DNA of 38,086 bases, from positions 1 to 38,086 of the forward strand of contig CACCYQ010000006.1 in NCBI GenBank assembly GCA_902550285.1, given 5' to 3'. How positions within the stretch are numbered: position 1 is the first letter of the stretch; every line of letters begins with the position of its first letter. The notes beneath the pieces are model-generated. The model did no database searches, was not told the DNA's origin, and was given only the letters and a program-made list of their open reading frames with translations. This document shows positions 1 through 8,570 of this stretch, piece after piece. Both the position numbers and the translations under genes were made by a program. The DNA comes from an uncultured Pelagibacteraceae bacterium. GTDB taxonomy: Bacteria > Pseudomonadota > Alphaproteobacteria > Pelagibacterales > Pelagibacteraceae.

Positions 1-241
1 TTCTAATTAAAATTTCTATAAAATCTAAATCTAGTTTATTAGTTAAAAGAGAAATCTTAAATTCTAAAGTTTCTATTTTTTTAGATAATAATTTTTCTTC
101 AATTTTCAATGTGTTTAAATAGTTTTTTTTTTCAGTGTATGAAATTAAACCTCTTTCGCCACCCAAAAGGTTGAAAAAAAAATATAGCAATAAAAAAGTG
201 TAAATTAATAATAAATAGTTTTTTTTTAAATTAACAAACAT
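1..241 (-). CDS. ftsB: FtsB/DivIC-like septum formation initiator, partial (3' end outside window)
   Basis: This gene is cut by the left window edge, leaving 80 readable codons from an ATG at 241. Seen: a short basic N-terminus, one hydrophobic segment at about residues 8-25, then the motif GGERGLISY and a Lys/Glu/Leu-rich stretch from about residue 38 that looks like a coiled coil. This layout (short cytoplasmic tail, single membrane helix, periplasmic coiled coil) is that of the FtsB/DivIC family, which bridges FtsL and FtsQ in the divisome. The start codon shares one base with the eno stop (TAATG), so the two are probably translationally coupled. Its position just after eno matches alphaproteobacteria, where the pyruvate dehydrogenase genes often follow. 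Family assignment is fairly firm; the symbol is by analogy. Confidence 0.8.
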   Translation of the reverse strand, partial: MFVNLKKNYLLLIYTFLLLYFFFNLLGGERGLISYTEKKNYLNTLKIEEKLLSKKIETLEFKISLLTNKLDLDFIEILIR

Positions 242-1500
242 TAATTCATCTTATTCATTTTTGCATTTGTTCCAAGGTCTTCTTCTATTCTTAATAGTTG
301 GTTATATTTTGAGACCCTTTCTGATCTAGCAAGAGATCCTGTTTTAATTTGATCAGAATTCGTGCCAACAGCCAAATCTGCTATAAAAGTATCCTCACTT
401 TCACCAGACCTATGTGAAATGATTGTTTTAAATCCAATAAGATGAGAAAATTTAATTACTTCCAAAGTTTCAGTAACAGTTCCGATTTGATTGAGCTTTA
501 TAAGTATAGAATTTGATGAGTTATTTAAAAAACCAATTTTCAATCTTTCAAGATTTGTTACATACAAATCATCTCCTACTATCTGTATATTTGAGAAATT
601 AGTTTTCATAAATTTGTTCCAAGAATTCCAGTCATTTTCGGCAAATGGATCTTCGATTGATGAAATCTTAAATTTTCTTATAAGTTTAATGTATTTTTTA
701 ATAGTTAAATCAGAATTAATATATTTTGTTGAATGAATTGAATATTTATTTTTTTTGTACAATTCGTTAGCTGCAACATCTAAGCAGATTGTAATATCTT
801 TACCATTTTTAAAGCCTGATTGATTTATGGCTTTAACTATTAATTTTAGTGCTTTTTCATTATCATTAATCATTGGTGCGAACCCCCCTTCATCACCAAC
901 AGATGTTGAATGACCATCTTTTTTTAAAGTTTTTTTTAAATTATTTATTACTATAAAACACATCCTAATTGCTTCTGAAAAAGATTTAGCACTATCGGGC
1001 CTAATCATGAACTCTTGAATCCTTAACCCATTATTAGCGTGTGCGCCACCATTTATAATATTCATTAGTGGAAAAGGTAATCTAAAATTTTTTTTAATTA
1101 AAAAATTTTTGTACAAAGGTATTTTTTTAATTTTTGATGAAAGTTTTTTTACAGCCATAGAAACTACTAAAATAGAATTAGCACCTAATTTAGATTTTTG
1201 TTTAGTGCCATCAAGTTTAATTAAAATATGATCGATTTTTTCTTGATTATGTACATTTATATTTCTTATTTTTTTTGCAATAACTTTATTTATTATTTGT
1301 ACACATTTAAAAACACTTTTTCCCAAATATCTTTTATTTGATTTGTCTCTTTTTTCGTAAGCTTCATACGATCCTGTGGAGGAACCAGAAGGACAAATAG
1401 CTTTAGCGCTAGTATTTTTAGAAAATATTTCTGCTTCTATAGTTGGATTTCCCCTGCTATCAAAAACTTGTCTTGCAACAACTTTTGTAATTCTGCTCAT
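241..1500 (-). CDS. eno: Enolase (phosphopyruvate hydratase)
   Basis: Enolase interconverts 2-phosphoglycerate and phosphoenolpyruvate in cytoplasmic glycolysis/gluconeogenesis. The 419-residue product has full family length. Visible signatures are FDSRGNPT near the N-terminus, the mobile loop SGSSTGS, the catalytic-acid motif GDEGGFAP (Glu about 204), metal ligands in LDVAA, SIEDP and GDDLYVTN, the catalytic Lys in IKLNQIGT (about 335), and the C-terminal signature SHRSGESEDTF. I place the start at the ATG at 1500, not at an in-frame TTG three bases upstream: the ATG overlaps the kdsA stop by one base (TGATG) and gives the usual MSxI start. It lies between kdsA and ftsB in one minus-strand run. 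Nothing in it suggests loss of function. Confidence 0.97.
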   Translation of the reverse strand: MSRITKVVARQVFDSRGNPTIEAEIFSKNTSAKAICPSGSSTGSYEAYEKRDKSNKRYLGKSVFKCVQIINKVIAKKIRNINVHNQEKIDHILIKLDGTKQKSKLGANSILVVSMAVKKLSSKIKKIPLYKNFLIKKNFRLPFPLMNIINGGAHANNGLRIQEFMIRPDSAKSFSEAIRMCFIVINNLKKTLKKDGHSTSVGDEGGFAPMINDNEKALKLIVKAINQSGFKNGKDITICLDVAANELYKKNKYSIHSTKYINSDLTIKKYIKLIRKFKISSIEDPFAENDWNSWNKFMKTNFSNIQIVGDDLYVTNLERLKIGFLNNSSNSILIKLNQIGTVTETLEVIKFSHLIGFKTIISHRSGESEDTFIADLAVGTNSDQIKTGSLARSERVSKYNQLLRIEEDLGTNAKMNKMN

Positions 1501-2327
1501 CAATTATTTTTTACTAATTTATCTATTTCTACCAATTGATTGATTAAAGATTCTAGTTTGTTTAATGGTACCATGTTTGGTCCATCTGAAGGTGCGTTAT
1601 CTGGGTCTTGATGTGTTTCCAAAAAAATAGCAGCAACACCAACTGCAACTGCTGCTCTAGATAAATGTTCAACGAATTCTCTTTGTCCACCACTTTTATC
1701 TCCTTGACCACCTGGTTGTTGTACCGAATGGGTTCCATCAAAAACTACTGGATATCCATTTTTTGCCATTATAGGCAATGATCTCATGTCAGAAACAAGT
1801 GTATTATAACCAAAGCTCGCTCCTCTCTCAGTTACTAAAATATTTTCATTTCCAGAATCTGATATTTTTTTAGTAACATTAATCATATCCCAGGGAGCTA
1901 AAAATTGACCTTTTTTGACATTTATAATTTTATTTGTCTTTGCTGCAGCAACCAAAAGGTCCGTTTGTCTGCAAAGAAATGCTGGTATCTGTAAAATGTC
2001 TACATGTTCAGAAACAATTTTGCATTGTTGCTCGTTATGAATATCTGTAAGAACCGGCACTTTTAATTCCTTCTTGATCCTGTCAAAAATTGGCAATGAA
2101 TTCTCAATACCAGCGCCTCTTTTTCCTTTAAGACTGGTTCTGTTAGCTTTATCAAATGAAGTTTTATATATAAATCCAATATCAAATTTAGATGCAATTT
2201 CTTTTATTTTTCCAGCCATATCCATTGCATGTTGTTCAGTTTCTAATTGGCATGGGCCAGCAATAAGTGAGATTTTGCTATTATTTGAAATTTTAAATCC
2301 ATTACAATTTACTTCTTTGTTTTTCAT
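1500..2327 (-). CDS. kdsA: 3-deoxy-D-manno-octulosonate 8-phosphate synthase (metal-dependent type)
   Basis: KdsA condenses phosphoenolpyruvate with arabinose 5-phosphate to make Kdo-8-phosphate, the precursor of the Kdo joined to lipid A. The 275-residue sequence carries the family motifs in order: [65 protein letters not shown] and [16 protein letters not shown]. Cys26 in GPCQLE sits where metal-independent enzymes of the E. coli type have Asn. With the later His, Glu and Asp it points to the metal-dependent class. The ATG overlaps the pyrG stop by one base (TAATG) and the stop overlaps eno. The neighbouring PEP-forming enolase supplies one substrate. Identification is secure; metal class is inferred from the Cys. 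Confidence 0.96.
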   Translation of the reverse strand: MKNKEVNCNGFKISNNSKISLIAGPCQLETEQHAMDMAGKIKEIASKFDIGFIYKTSFDKANRTSLKGKRGAGIENSLPIFDRIKKELKVPVLTDIHNEQQCKIVSEHVDILQIPAFLCRQTDLLVAAAKTNKIINVKKGQFLAPWDMINVTKKISDSGNENILVTERGASFGYNTLVSDMRSLPIMAKNGYPVVFDGTHSVQQPGGQGDKSGGQREFVEHLSRAAVAVGVAAIFLETHQDPDNAPSDGPNMVPLNKLESLINQLVEIDKLVKNN

Positions 2328-3940
2328 TAGTTTAATTTTGCAGCTTTGATAAATGAACAGAATAAAGGATGAGGTGACAAAGGTCTAGATTTAAATTCTG
2401 GATGGAATTGAACACCAACAAACCATGGGTGGTTATTTAATTCTATAATTTCTGGAAGCTGATTGTCAGGAGACATGCCTGAAAATATTAAGCCTTTTTT
2501 TTCAAATTTATTCTTTAATCTATTATTCACTTCATACCTATGTCTATGTCTTTCAAACACTGATTTTGATTTATAAATTTTATGTATCAAAGAATTATGT
2601 CTTAATTTTGCTTCATAAGATCCCAATCTCATAGTTCCACCTAAATTTTTATTAGTTCCTTTAATCAGTCTACCATTTTTATTCCATTCACTCATTAAAG
2701 CAATTACTGGAAATACATTTTTACTTAACTCAGTTGATCCAGCATTTTTAATTTTAAGTACATTTTTTGCAAATTCCACTATTGCCATTTGCATGCCAAA
2801 GCAAATACCTAGGAATGGAATTTTATTTTTTCTTGCATAATTTATTGCAGCTATTTTTCCATCAGTACCTCTTTTGCCAAAACCTCCTGGTATCAATAAT
2901 CCAGATACATTCTTAAAAATTTTTTTTATTTGATTTTTTTTTATTTTATCAGATTCAAATCTAATTAAATTTACCTTTACATTATTCTTTATTCCACCGT
3001 GAATTAAAGCTTCGTCTAAAGATTTATATGCATCTTTTAAATTTACATATTTGCCTATTATTGCAATATTGAGCGTCTTTTTAGTATTAAGAACAGTCTT
3101 GGTAATTTTTTTCCAATTTTGTAAATTTACTTTTTTTTTAGGCTTTAATCTAAAATATTTTAATACCTGTTTATCTAGCTTTTCATTATAAAAACTTATA
3201 GGAGCTTCATAAATAGTTCTTACATCAACAGTTTCAATAACATTCTGGATTGGTACATTGCAAAATAAAGATATTTTTTTTCTTTGGTCGAATGGTATTG
3301 ACTGTTGAGATCGACAAATTACTATATCAGGTTGAATCCCAATACTTCTTAACTCTTTAACCGAATGCTGTGTTGGCTTGGTTTTTATTTCATCTGAAGA
3401 TTTTAGAAATGGAACCAAGGTTAAATGAATAAACATAGTTTTATTTTTTCCAATTTCATTTGAAAATTGTCTAATTGCTTCTAAAAATGGTAAACTTTCT
3501 ATATCACCAACAGTTCCCCCTATTTCACAAATAACAAAATCCTCATCCTTTATGTCGGTTTTTATAAATTGTTTTATTCTGTCAGTGACATGGGGTATAA
3601 CTTGAACAGTTTTTCCAAGATATCCTCCTTTTCTTTCTTTTTTTATAATTTCGCTATAAATTTTTCCTGTTGTAATATTGTCAGATTGTTTAGCTGAAAT
3701 GTTTGTAAACCTTTCGTAATGACCAAGATCCAGATCTGTTTCAGCACCATCATCTGTAACAAAAACTTCTCCATGTTGGAACGGACTCATTGTACCAGGA
3801 TCTACGTTTAAATAAGGATCCATTTTTCTTACTCTAACTTTATAACCTTGGGACTTTAATAAATACGCTAAAGACGCAGATGACAATCCTTTGCCTAGTG
3901 ATGATACCACGCCGCCGGTGACGAAAATATAACGCGCCAT
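2327..3940 (-). CDS. pyrG: CTP synthase (glutamine-hydrolysing)
   Basis: PyrG aminates UTP to CTP using ATP and glutamine, the last step of pyrimidine nucleotide synthesis. The 537 residues hold two domains. The N-terminal synthetase domain begins [16 protein letters not shown] (P-loop, residues 3-18) and has the UTP-binding HYERF and [11 protein letters not shown] segments. The C-terminal class I glutamine amidotransferase domain starts near residue 290, with the oxyanion motif PGGFGKRG, nucleophile Cys380 in GICFGMQ and the His-Glu pair at HPEF (513-515). The first dozen codons use GC-rich codons unlike the rest of the window. No Shine-Dalgarno is visible, and a promoter-like sequence ends only 8 bases before the ATG. 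The stop overlaps kdsA by one base. Confidence 0.97.
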   Translation of the reverse strand: MARYIFVTGGVVSSLGKGLSSASLAYLLKSQGYKVRVRKMDPYLNVDPGTMSPFQHGEVFVTDDGAETDLDLGHYERFTNISAKQSDNITTGKIYSEIIKKERKGGYLGKTVQVIPHVTDRIKQFIKTDIKDEDFVICEIGGTVGDIESLPFLEAIRQFSNEIGKNKTMFIHLTLVPFLKSSDEIKTKPTQHSVKELRSIGIQPDIVICRSQQSIPFDQRKKISLFCNVPIQNVIETVDVRTIYEAPISFYNEKLDKQVLKYFRLKPKKKVNLQNWKKITKTVLNTKKTLNIAIIGKYVNLKDAYKSLDEALIHGGIKNNVKVNLIRFESDKIKKNQIKKIFKNVSGLLIPGGFGKRGTDGKIAAINYARKNKIPFLGICFGMQMAIVEFAKNVLKIKNAGSTELSKNVFPVIALMSEWNKNGRLIKGTNKNLGGTMRLGSYEAKLRHNSLIHKIYKSKSVFERHRHRYEVNNRLKNKFEKKGLIFSGMSPDNQLPEIIELNNHPWFVGVQFHPEFKSRPLSPHPLFCSFIKAAKLN

Positions 3941-3948
3941 GGAATTAT

Positions 3949-3977
3949 GTTATAGACATTAATCAATAAAATTACAA
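3949..3977 (-). promoter_or_regulatory. Candidate sigma-70 promoter for pyrG, possibly giving a leaderless mRNA
   Basis: Read on the minus strand, the secG-pyrG gap holds TTGTAA (3977-3972), a 17-base spacer, and TATAAC (3954-3949). Spacing is ideal and both hexamers are close to consensus. Only 8 bases separate the -10 box from the pyrG ATG at 3940, so transcription would start within about 0-3 bases of the start codon. In DNA this AT-rich such matches also arise by chance, so confidence is limited. Confidence 0.45.
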
Positions 3978-3981
3978 AGAA

Positions 3982-4284
3982 TTAATTATTATTTTTAGGA
4001 ATTTCTGGAGTTTCGTCGTTAGTTTCTTCAATTTTGTCTATAACAGATGTTTTTGGGGTCAAATCTCCTCTTGAAATTATAGTTAAACAAAGACTGCATG
4101 CAATAAATAACATTGCTACAAATGCTGTTGACTTAGTTAAAAAATTTCCAGCAGATCTTGAAAACATATAACTTTCTTGTGACACACCTATTCCCAAAGC
4201 TCCACCTTCTGATTTTTGAATAAGTACAAGAAAAACTAATATTACTGCTAATATAATATTAATAACTAAAAGAATATTTTCCAT
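3982..4284 (-). CDS. secG: Preprotein translocase subunit SecG
   Basis: SecG is the small accessory subunit of the SecYEG channel and helps SecA-driven export across the inner membrane. The 100-residue product shows the family plan: a hydrophobic helix at about residues 3-22 ending in VLIQKSEGGALG, a short cytoplasmic loop with the characteristic GIGxSQ and SRSAGNFLTKST segments, a second helix at about 52-72, and a polar acidic tail. The KSEGGALG plus LTKSTA combination is diagnostic. It starts 5 bases after the tpiA stop and sits upstream of pyrG, the conserved alphaproteobacterial order tpiA-secG-pyrG. A 41-base gap with a candidate promoter separates it from pyrG. Confidence 0.94.
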   Translation of the reverse strand: MENILLVINIILAVILVFLVLIQKSEGGALGIGVSQESYMFSRSAGNFLTKSTAFVAMLFIACSLCLTIISRGDLTPKTSVIDKIEETNDETPEIPKNNN

Positions 4285-4289
4285 GTGGA

Positions 4290-5042
4290 TTAAATAATAG
4301 ATTTTTTTATGATATCAATAAATTTATTTGGTTTACGGGACGCCCCTCCTACTAAAAAGCCCTTAATTTCACTGATTTGATTTAATGATTTAATGTTTTT
4401 TGGGTCTACAGACCCACCATAAACAATAATAGGGTTTTTTGAATTAAACCTATTCTTAATAAGTTTTTTAATAAATATAAATTGATCTCTTATTTCTTTA
4501 GTTTTAGGAATTTTTCCCGTTCCAATACACCATACAGGCTCATAAGCAAAAATAACTTTATTTATTTTTTTTACTTTTTTTAGTCCACTTATTATTTGTT
4601 TTTTTAAAACAGATTTAGTTTTATTATTTTTTTTTTCTTTAAAGGTTTCACCAATACAAAAAATTACATTTAATTTTTGACTTAATGCTGAAATAATTTT
4701 TTTATTTATTATTGAATTATTATCACCTGAAATCCGATTTTCTGAATGACCAATGATGATGTATTTAGCGCCTAATGATTTAATCATGTTTGGACTTATT
4801 GATCCTGTATAAGATCCTGAAAATTCGTCTTGATGACAATTTTGAGCTCCTACTTCAATAGAGCTATTTTTTGTATAATTTACAAAATCACTCAATAATG
4901 TATATGGTGGACAATAAATTAATTTAACCTTTGTATATTTTTTCTTTTTTTTAAAATCTATTACTTTTTTGATTGATTTGACGTATTTCTTATTGCCATA
5001 CATTTTTAAATTAGCTATGAAATACTTATTAATATTTGTCAT
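4290..5042 (-). CDS. tpiA: Triosephosphate isomerase
   Basis: TpiA interconverts dihydroxyacetone phosphate and glyceraldehyde 3-phosphate. The 250-residue length is typical. Catalytic residues are present: Asn11 and Lys13 in ANLKMYG, the electrophile His99 in IIGHSEN, and the base Glu168 in AYEPVWCIGTGK, followed by the phosphate-binding YGGSVDPKN and VGGASRKP. Two small departures from the common consensus are Leu12 where NWKM is usual, and HSENR instead of HSERR; neither removes a catalytic residue. It is the first gene of the left-hand minus-strand run and is transcribed divergently from the PpiD-like gene across a 58-base gap. Confidence 0.96.
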   Translation of the reverse strand: MTNINKYFIANLKMYGNKKYVKSIKKVIDFKKKKKYTKVKLIYCPPYTLLSDFVNYTKNSSIEVGAQNCHQDEFSGSYTGSISPNMIKSLGAKYIIIGHSENRISGDNNSIINKKIISALSQKLNVIFCIGETFKEKKNNKTKSVLKKQIISGLKKVKKINKVIFAYEPVWCIGTGKIPKTKEIRDQFIFIKKLIKNRFNSKNPIIVYGGSVDPKNIKSLNQISEIKGFLVGGASRKPNKFIDIIKKSII

Positions 5043-5100
5043 TATTAATATTTTAATCTATAGGTTTGTTTTTTATAGATCAATAAATTAAACTTTTATT
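5043..5100. promoter_or_regulatory. Divergent promoter region (tpiA / ppiD-like) with a 7-base inverted repeat
   Basis: This 58-base gap separates divergent genes, so both must start here. It holds a perfect inverted repeat, ATCTATA (5056-5062) and TATAGAT (5074-5080), with an 11-base spacer. Each arm contains TATAGA, a reasonable -10 hexamer for the gene on its side: on the minus strand TTGATC (5083-5078) lies 15 bases before one, on the plus strand TTAATC (5053-5058) lies 15 bases before the other. The repeat may therefore be back-to-back promoters rather than a repressor site. Confidence 0.5.
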
Positions 5101-6525
5101 ATGTTAAGTAAATTAAGACGTTTTAAAGAAAGTAAATTTGCCATGGTATTGGTGGCGATAATTATTATACCTTTTGTTTTCTGGGGTATGGGTGGAGCAT
5201 TTCAAAGTGGGAACACAAATAGCATAGGCAAGATAAATAATTATAATATTTCAACTGAAAATTTTCTTGAACATGTAAATATGTCAGGAATTAAAGAAAG
5301 TTACATAAGAGAAAATATTGATAAAGGAATTTTAGAAGACTTGTTAAGAGATCTGGTATCTGAAAAGATATTAGAGTTAGAAATTAAAAGTTTAGGAATT
5401 TCTATTTCAGAAAAAGCACTTGCTGATAAAATAAAAAAAAATGAAAATTTTCATGATGAAAATAAAAATTTTTCTAGAATTAAATATGAAAAATTTCTTC
5501 TAGAAAATAATATCACTGCACCACAATATGAAATGAGCTTAAAAAAAAATGAACAAAAAAACATTTTATTTGATTACATTAGTAAAGGTGTAAATGCACC
5601 ATATTTTGTTGCCAACCAAAAATTCATTGATGAAACTAAGAAAATTAAAGTTAAATTTTTAGATTTAAATAATTCATATAAAAAAAATTTCACTAATAAG
5701 GATATCGAAGATTTTATTAAGTCTAACAAAAATGACCTGATTAGAGATGAGATCAATTTTTCTTATGTCAAATTAAGCCCTAAAAATTTAACTGAAACCA
5801 AAGATTTTGATAAGCAATTCTATGAAAAAATTGATGAAATTGAAAATATGATTCTTAATGAATCCAAAATAATTGAAATTAAAAACAAATATAATCTAGA
5901 ATTGTCAGAAATTAAAAATTATTATGCTAATGATAGAGAAACAGATATTTTATTTAAAGATATATATCTAAAACGTAATGAAGATAAAATACAAATAGTA
6001 GATAAAAATAATTACTTTTTGTTGTATGAAATAACTAATATTAATAAAGTTTTACCTAATATGAATGACCTTAATTTTGCTAATGCTATAAACAAAAAAA
6101 TGATAGTAGAAAATAAAAATAAACTTCATAAAGAACTATTTGAAAAAATAAGTCAAAAAAAAATAGACGATACTATTTTTAAAAATTTAACTAATAATTA
6201 CGAAGATGTTAAAACAGAAGTTGTAGAAGGCATTAATGATACAAGTATATTTGATATAAATTCTGTTAAGTTAATTTACTCTCTAAGAAAAGAATCTTAT
6301 ATTTTAATTACGGATACAAAAAAGAATATCTATTTAGCAAAGATTTTAAATGTAAAATTTAATAAATTAGAGAAAAATTCAAATATAGAAAAGCAATATA
6401 TTTTTAAAGGTAATAACGAAATAAAAGAAAATTTATACAGCTCTTATGATTTATATATTAACACAAAATATAAAGTCGAGCTTAATGAAAAGACTTTGGA
6501 AAGAGTAAAAAATTATTTTAATTAA
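5101..6525 (+). CDS. PpiD/SurA_N-type membrane-anchored periplasmic chaperone without an evident parvulin domain
   Basis: The protein has 474 residues. Seen: a basic N-terminus (MLSKLRRFKESKF), one membrane helix at about residues 14-31 followed by GMGGAFQ, then a Lys/Glu-rich region that reads like a SurA N-terminal (SurA_N_3) chaperone fold to about residue 170. This start is the hallmark of PpiD, the inner-membrane-anchored periplasmic chaperone that receives proteins leaving the Sec channel. Family members are usually about 620 residues with a central parvulin prolyl isomerase domain. I cannot recognise that domain here; the rest looks like the PpiD C-terminal region. It precedes the trp genes as in many alphaproteobacteria, and its stop overlaps trpE by one base. 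Isomerase activity is doubtful. Confidence 0.75.
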   Translation: MLSKLRRFKESKFAMVLVAIIIIPFVFWGMGGAFQSGNTNSIGKINNYNISTENFLEHVNMSGIKESYIRENIDKGILEDLLRDLVSEKILELEIKSLGISISEKALADKIKKNENFHDENKNFSRIKYEKFLLENNITAPQYEMSLKKNEQKNILFDYISKGVNAPYFVANQKFIDETKKIKVKFLDLNNSYKKNFTNKDIEDFIKSNKNDLIRDEINFSYVKLSPKNLTETKDFDKQFYEKIDEIENMILNESKIIEIKNKYNLELSEIKNYYANDRETDILFKDIYLKRNEDKIQIVDKNNYFLLYEITNINKVLPNMNDLNFANAINKKMIVENKNKLHKELFEKISQKKIDDTIFKNLTNNYEDVKTEVVEGINDTSIFDINSVKLIYSLRKESYILITDTKKNIYLAKILNVKFNKLEKNSNIEKQYIFKGNNEIKENLYSSYDLYINTKYKVELNEKTLERVKNYFN

Positions 6526-7997
6526 TGTTAAATTACACTGTATCAGAGTTTAAATCTCTCCATAAAAGTAAAAGAAATGTTCTGTTCTATCATTCATTAA
6601 ATTCTAATGGTGAAAAAGATGTTAAAAATTTAATTGATAATTTTTTAAAAGAAAAAAATAGTTTTATTTTTGAATCTGTCGAAAAAGGAATTTCAAGAGG
6701 TAGATATACAGTATTTGGAAAAAACCCAGATAAAATATGGGAATTTAATAACAATAATAGTTATTTTGTAAAAAATAATAAAAAAAATAAAATTTCAGGG
6801 AAGCCAAAAAAAGTAATTGAAGAAATTATTGAAAGTTTTAATTTCAAATTACCAAAATCAGTTCCTCCACTAAGCTCAATTATTTCAGGTTATTTTTCAT
6901 ATGATATTATTAGATATTTAGAAAAAATTCCTAATAGAAATAAAGATGATCTGAATGTCCCAGATGCAAGATTAATAAGACCAAGAACATTAGTTGTCCA
7001 TGACAATTTTAAAAAAAAGATTTTTTACATAATAAATTGTTTTAAAGACGAAAGGATAAATGACTACAAAAAAAAATATAATGAAATATTAAAACAAATT
7101 GAAGATTTGATATTTTTGTCAAATTTTAATCCTAACATTTTCACACAGTCATATAAAAATAAAAATTTGGTAAATAATTTTACTGAAATAAAATCTAATA
7201 TTAGCAAAAATAAATTTTTAAATAATGTTTTAAAAGCAAAAAAATATATAAAATTAGGAGATGTTTTTCAGGTTGTTTTAAGTCAAAGATTTGAAAAAAA
7301 GCTAACAAAAAAACCTTTAGATATATACAAAAAATTACGGATAACTAATCCATCACCATTTATGTATTTTTTTAATTTTAATGACTTTCAAATTATCGGA
7401 GCAAGTCCTGAAATATTAGTTAGATTAAGAGATCAAAAAGTGACTATAAGACCAATAGCAGGTACTAGACCTCGTGGAAAAAATAAAAAAGGTGACATTA
7501 ATTTTGAAAAAGATTTACTTAATGACAAAAAAGAATTAGCTGAACATTTAATGTTGCTGGATCTTGGTAGAAATGATGCAGGAAAAATTTCTAAAATAAA
7601 TTCAATTAAAGTTACCGAAGAATTTAAAATAGAAAGATACTCTCATGTAATGCACATTGTTTCAAATGTAGTGGGCAAATTTAACAACAAATATTCAAAA
7701 TTTGATACTTTATTGTCTGGATTTCCTGCTGGAACAGTATCTGGTGCACCTAAAATTAGAGCCATGGAAATAATAGATGAGTTAGAAACTACAAAAAGAA
7801 AAGTTTATGCCGGGGGAATAGGATATTTTTCGGCTAATGGTGATTTTGATACATGTATTGCATTAAGAACAGCTATTACAAAAAATAATAAATTTTATGC
7901 GCAAGCTGGTGCTGGAATTGTTGCTGATAGTAAACCTTTAAATGAATACAATGAAACTGTTAATAAAGCTAAAGCTTTAATTAATTCATTAGAATAA
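6525..7997 (+). CDS. trpE: Anthranilate synthase component I
   Basis: TrpE makes anthranilate from chorismate with ammonia delivered by TrpG, the committed step of tryptophan synthesis. The 490 residues include the N-terminal regulatory domain and the chorismate-binding core: [89 protein letters not shown] and [10 protein letters not shown]. Glu50-Ser51 (FESVEKG) match the ES pair that binds feedback tryptophan in enteric TrpE, so feedback inhibition is likely. The ATG overlaps the upstream stop by one base (TAATG), leaving no room for a leader-peptide attenuator directly before trpE. trpG follows after 2 bases. Confidence 0.97.
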   Translation: MLNYTVSEFKSLHKSKRNVLFYHSLNSNGEKDVKNLIDNFLKEKNSFIFESVEKGISRGRYTVFGKNPDKIWEFNNNNSYFVKNNKKNKISGKPKKVIEEIIESFNFKLPKSVPPLSSIISGYFSYDIIRYLEKIPNRNKDDLNVPDARLIRPRTLVVHDNFKKKIFYIINCFKDERINDYKKKYNEILKQIEDLIFLSNFNPNIFTQSYKNKNLVNNFTEIKSNISKNKFLNNVLKAKKYIKLGDVFQVVLSQRFEKKLTKKPLDIYKKLRITNPSPFMYFFNFNDFQIIGASPEILVRLRDQKVTIRPIAGTRPRGKNKKGDINFEKDLLNDKKELAEHLMLLDLGRNDAGKISKINSIKVTEEFKIERYSHVMHIVSNVVGKFNNKYSKFDTLLSGFPAGTVSGAPKIRAMEIIDELETTKRKVYAGGIGYFSANGDFDTCIALRTAITKNNKFYAQAGAGIVADSKPLNEYNETVNKAKALINSLE

Positions 7998-7999
7998 AA

Positions 8000-8569
8000 A
8001 TGAAAATAATTTTAATCGATAATTACGACAGTTTTACATTCAACCTTTATCATTATCTATCTTCATTAAAAACTAAAGTTGATGTTGTAAGAAATGATAA
8101 AATTGATGCAAAAAAAATATTGAAAAAAAAATATAATAAAATTGTAATATCTCCAGGTCCTGGAAATCCTAGTCAAGCAGGCAATTGTTTAAGTATAGTA
8201 AAATCTTTGTACAAAAAAATTCCAATATTAGGAGTATGTTTGGGACATCAAATAATTGGCCAAGTTTTTGGATCTAAAATAATTGGTGCAAAAAACATTA
8301 TGCATGGAAAAACTAGCGAAATATATTCAAAAAAAATTGGTATTTTAAAAAATTTACCAAAAAAATTTGTTGCTACAAGATATCATAGCTTAATAGTTGA
8401 TAAAAAAACTTTGTCTAAAGACTTAATAATTACAGCAAAAACTAAAGATGGAACTATTATGGCTTTAATGCATGAAAAATATAATGTTCATGGTGTCCAA
8501 TTTCACCCAGAAAGTATTAGAACGCCAATAGGGTTAAAAATACTTAAGAACTTTATAAATTACAATTAA
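8000..8569 (+). CDS. trpG: Anthranilate synthase component II (glutamine amidotransferase)
   Basis: TrpG hydrolyses glutamine and passes ammonia to TrpE. This is a stand-alone class I amidotransferase of 189 residues, the usual size. It begins with the typical LIDNYDSFTFNL, has the oxyanion strand SPGPGNPSQAG, nucleophile Cys80 in LGVCLGHQ, the HGKTS segment, TRYHSLIV, and the His169-Glu171 pair in VQFHPES. The SPGPGxP and RYHSL motifs fit TrpG/PabA. Placement directly after trpE and before trpD selects TrpG, although it may also serve folate synthesis as PabA. Gaps are 2 bases from trpE and 1 base to trpD, so the four trp genes are surely one transcription unit. Confidence 0.96.
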   Translation: MKIILIDNYDSFTFNLYHYLSSLKTKVDVVRNDKIDAKKILKKKYNKIVISPGPGNPSQAGNCLSIVKSLYKKIPILGVCLGHQIIGQVFGSKIIGAKNIMHGKTSEIYSKKIGILKNLPKKFVATRYHSLIVDKKTLSKDLIITAKTKDGTIMALMHEKYNVHGVQFHPESIRTPIGLKILKNFINYN

Positions 8570-8570
8570 T

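Noticed and set aside
491..736. Small open frames on the plus strand inside eno, and similar ones opposite kdsA, lpxI, lpxA, dxr, uppS, tsf, dnaE, lolC, rnj, nuoN and nuoL
   Set aside because: All lie antisense to well-conserved genes, show no recognisable motifs, and are expected by chance in AT-rich DNA; none has an independent promoter or ribosome-binding site I could support.
1501..1503. In-frame TTG start for eno, extending it by one residue
   Set aside because: The ATG at 1500 gives the standard enolase N-terminus and the one-base overlap with the kdsA stop seen at neighbouring junctions. The TTG would add a Met before MSRI without support.
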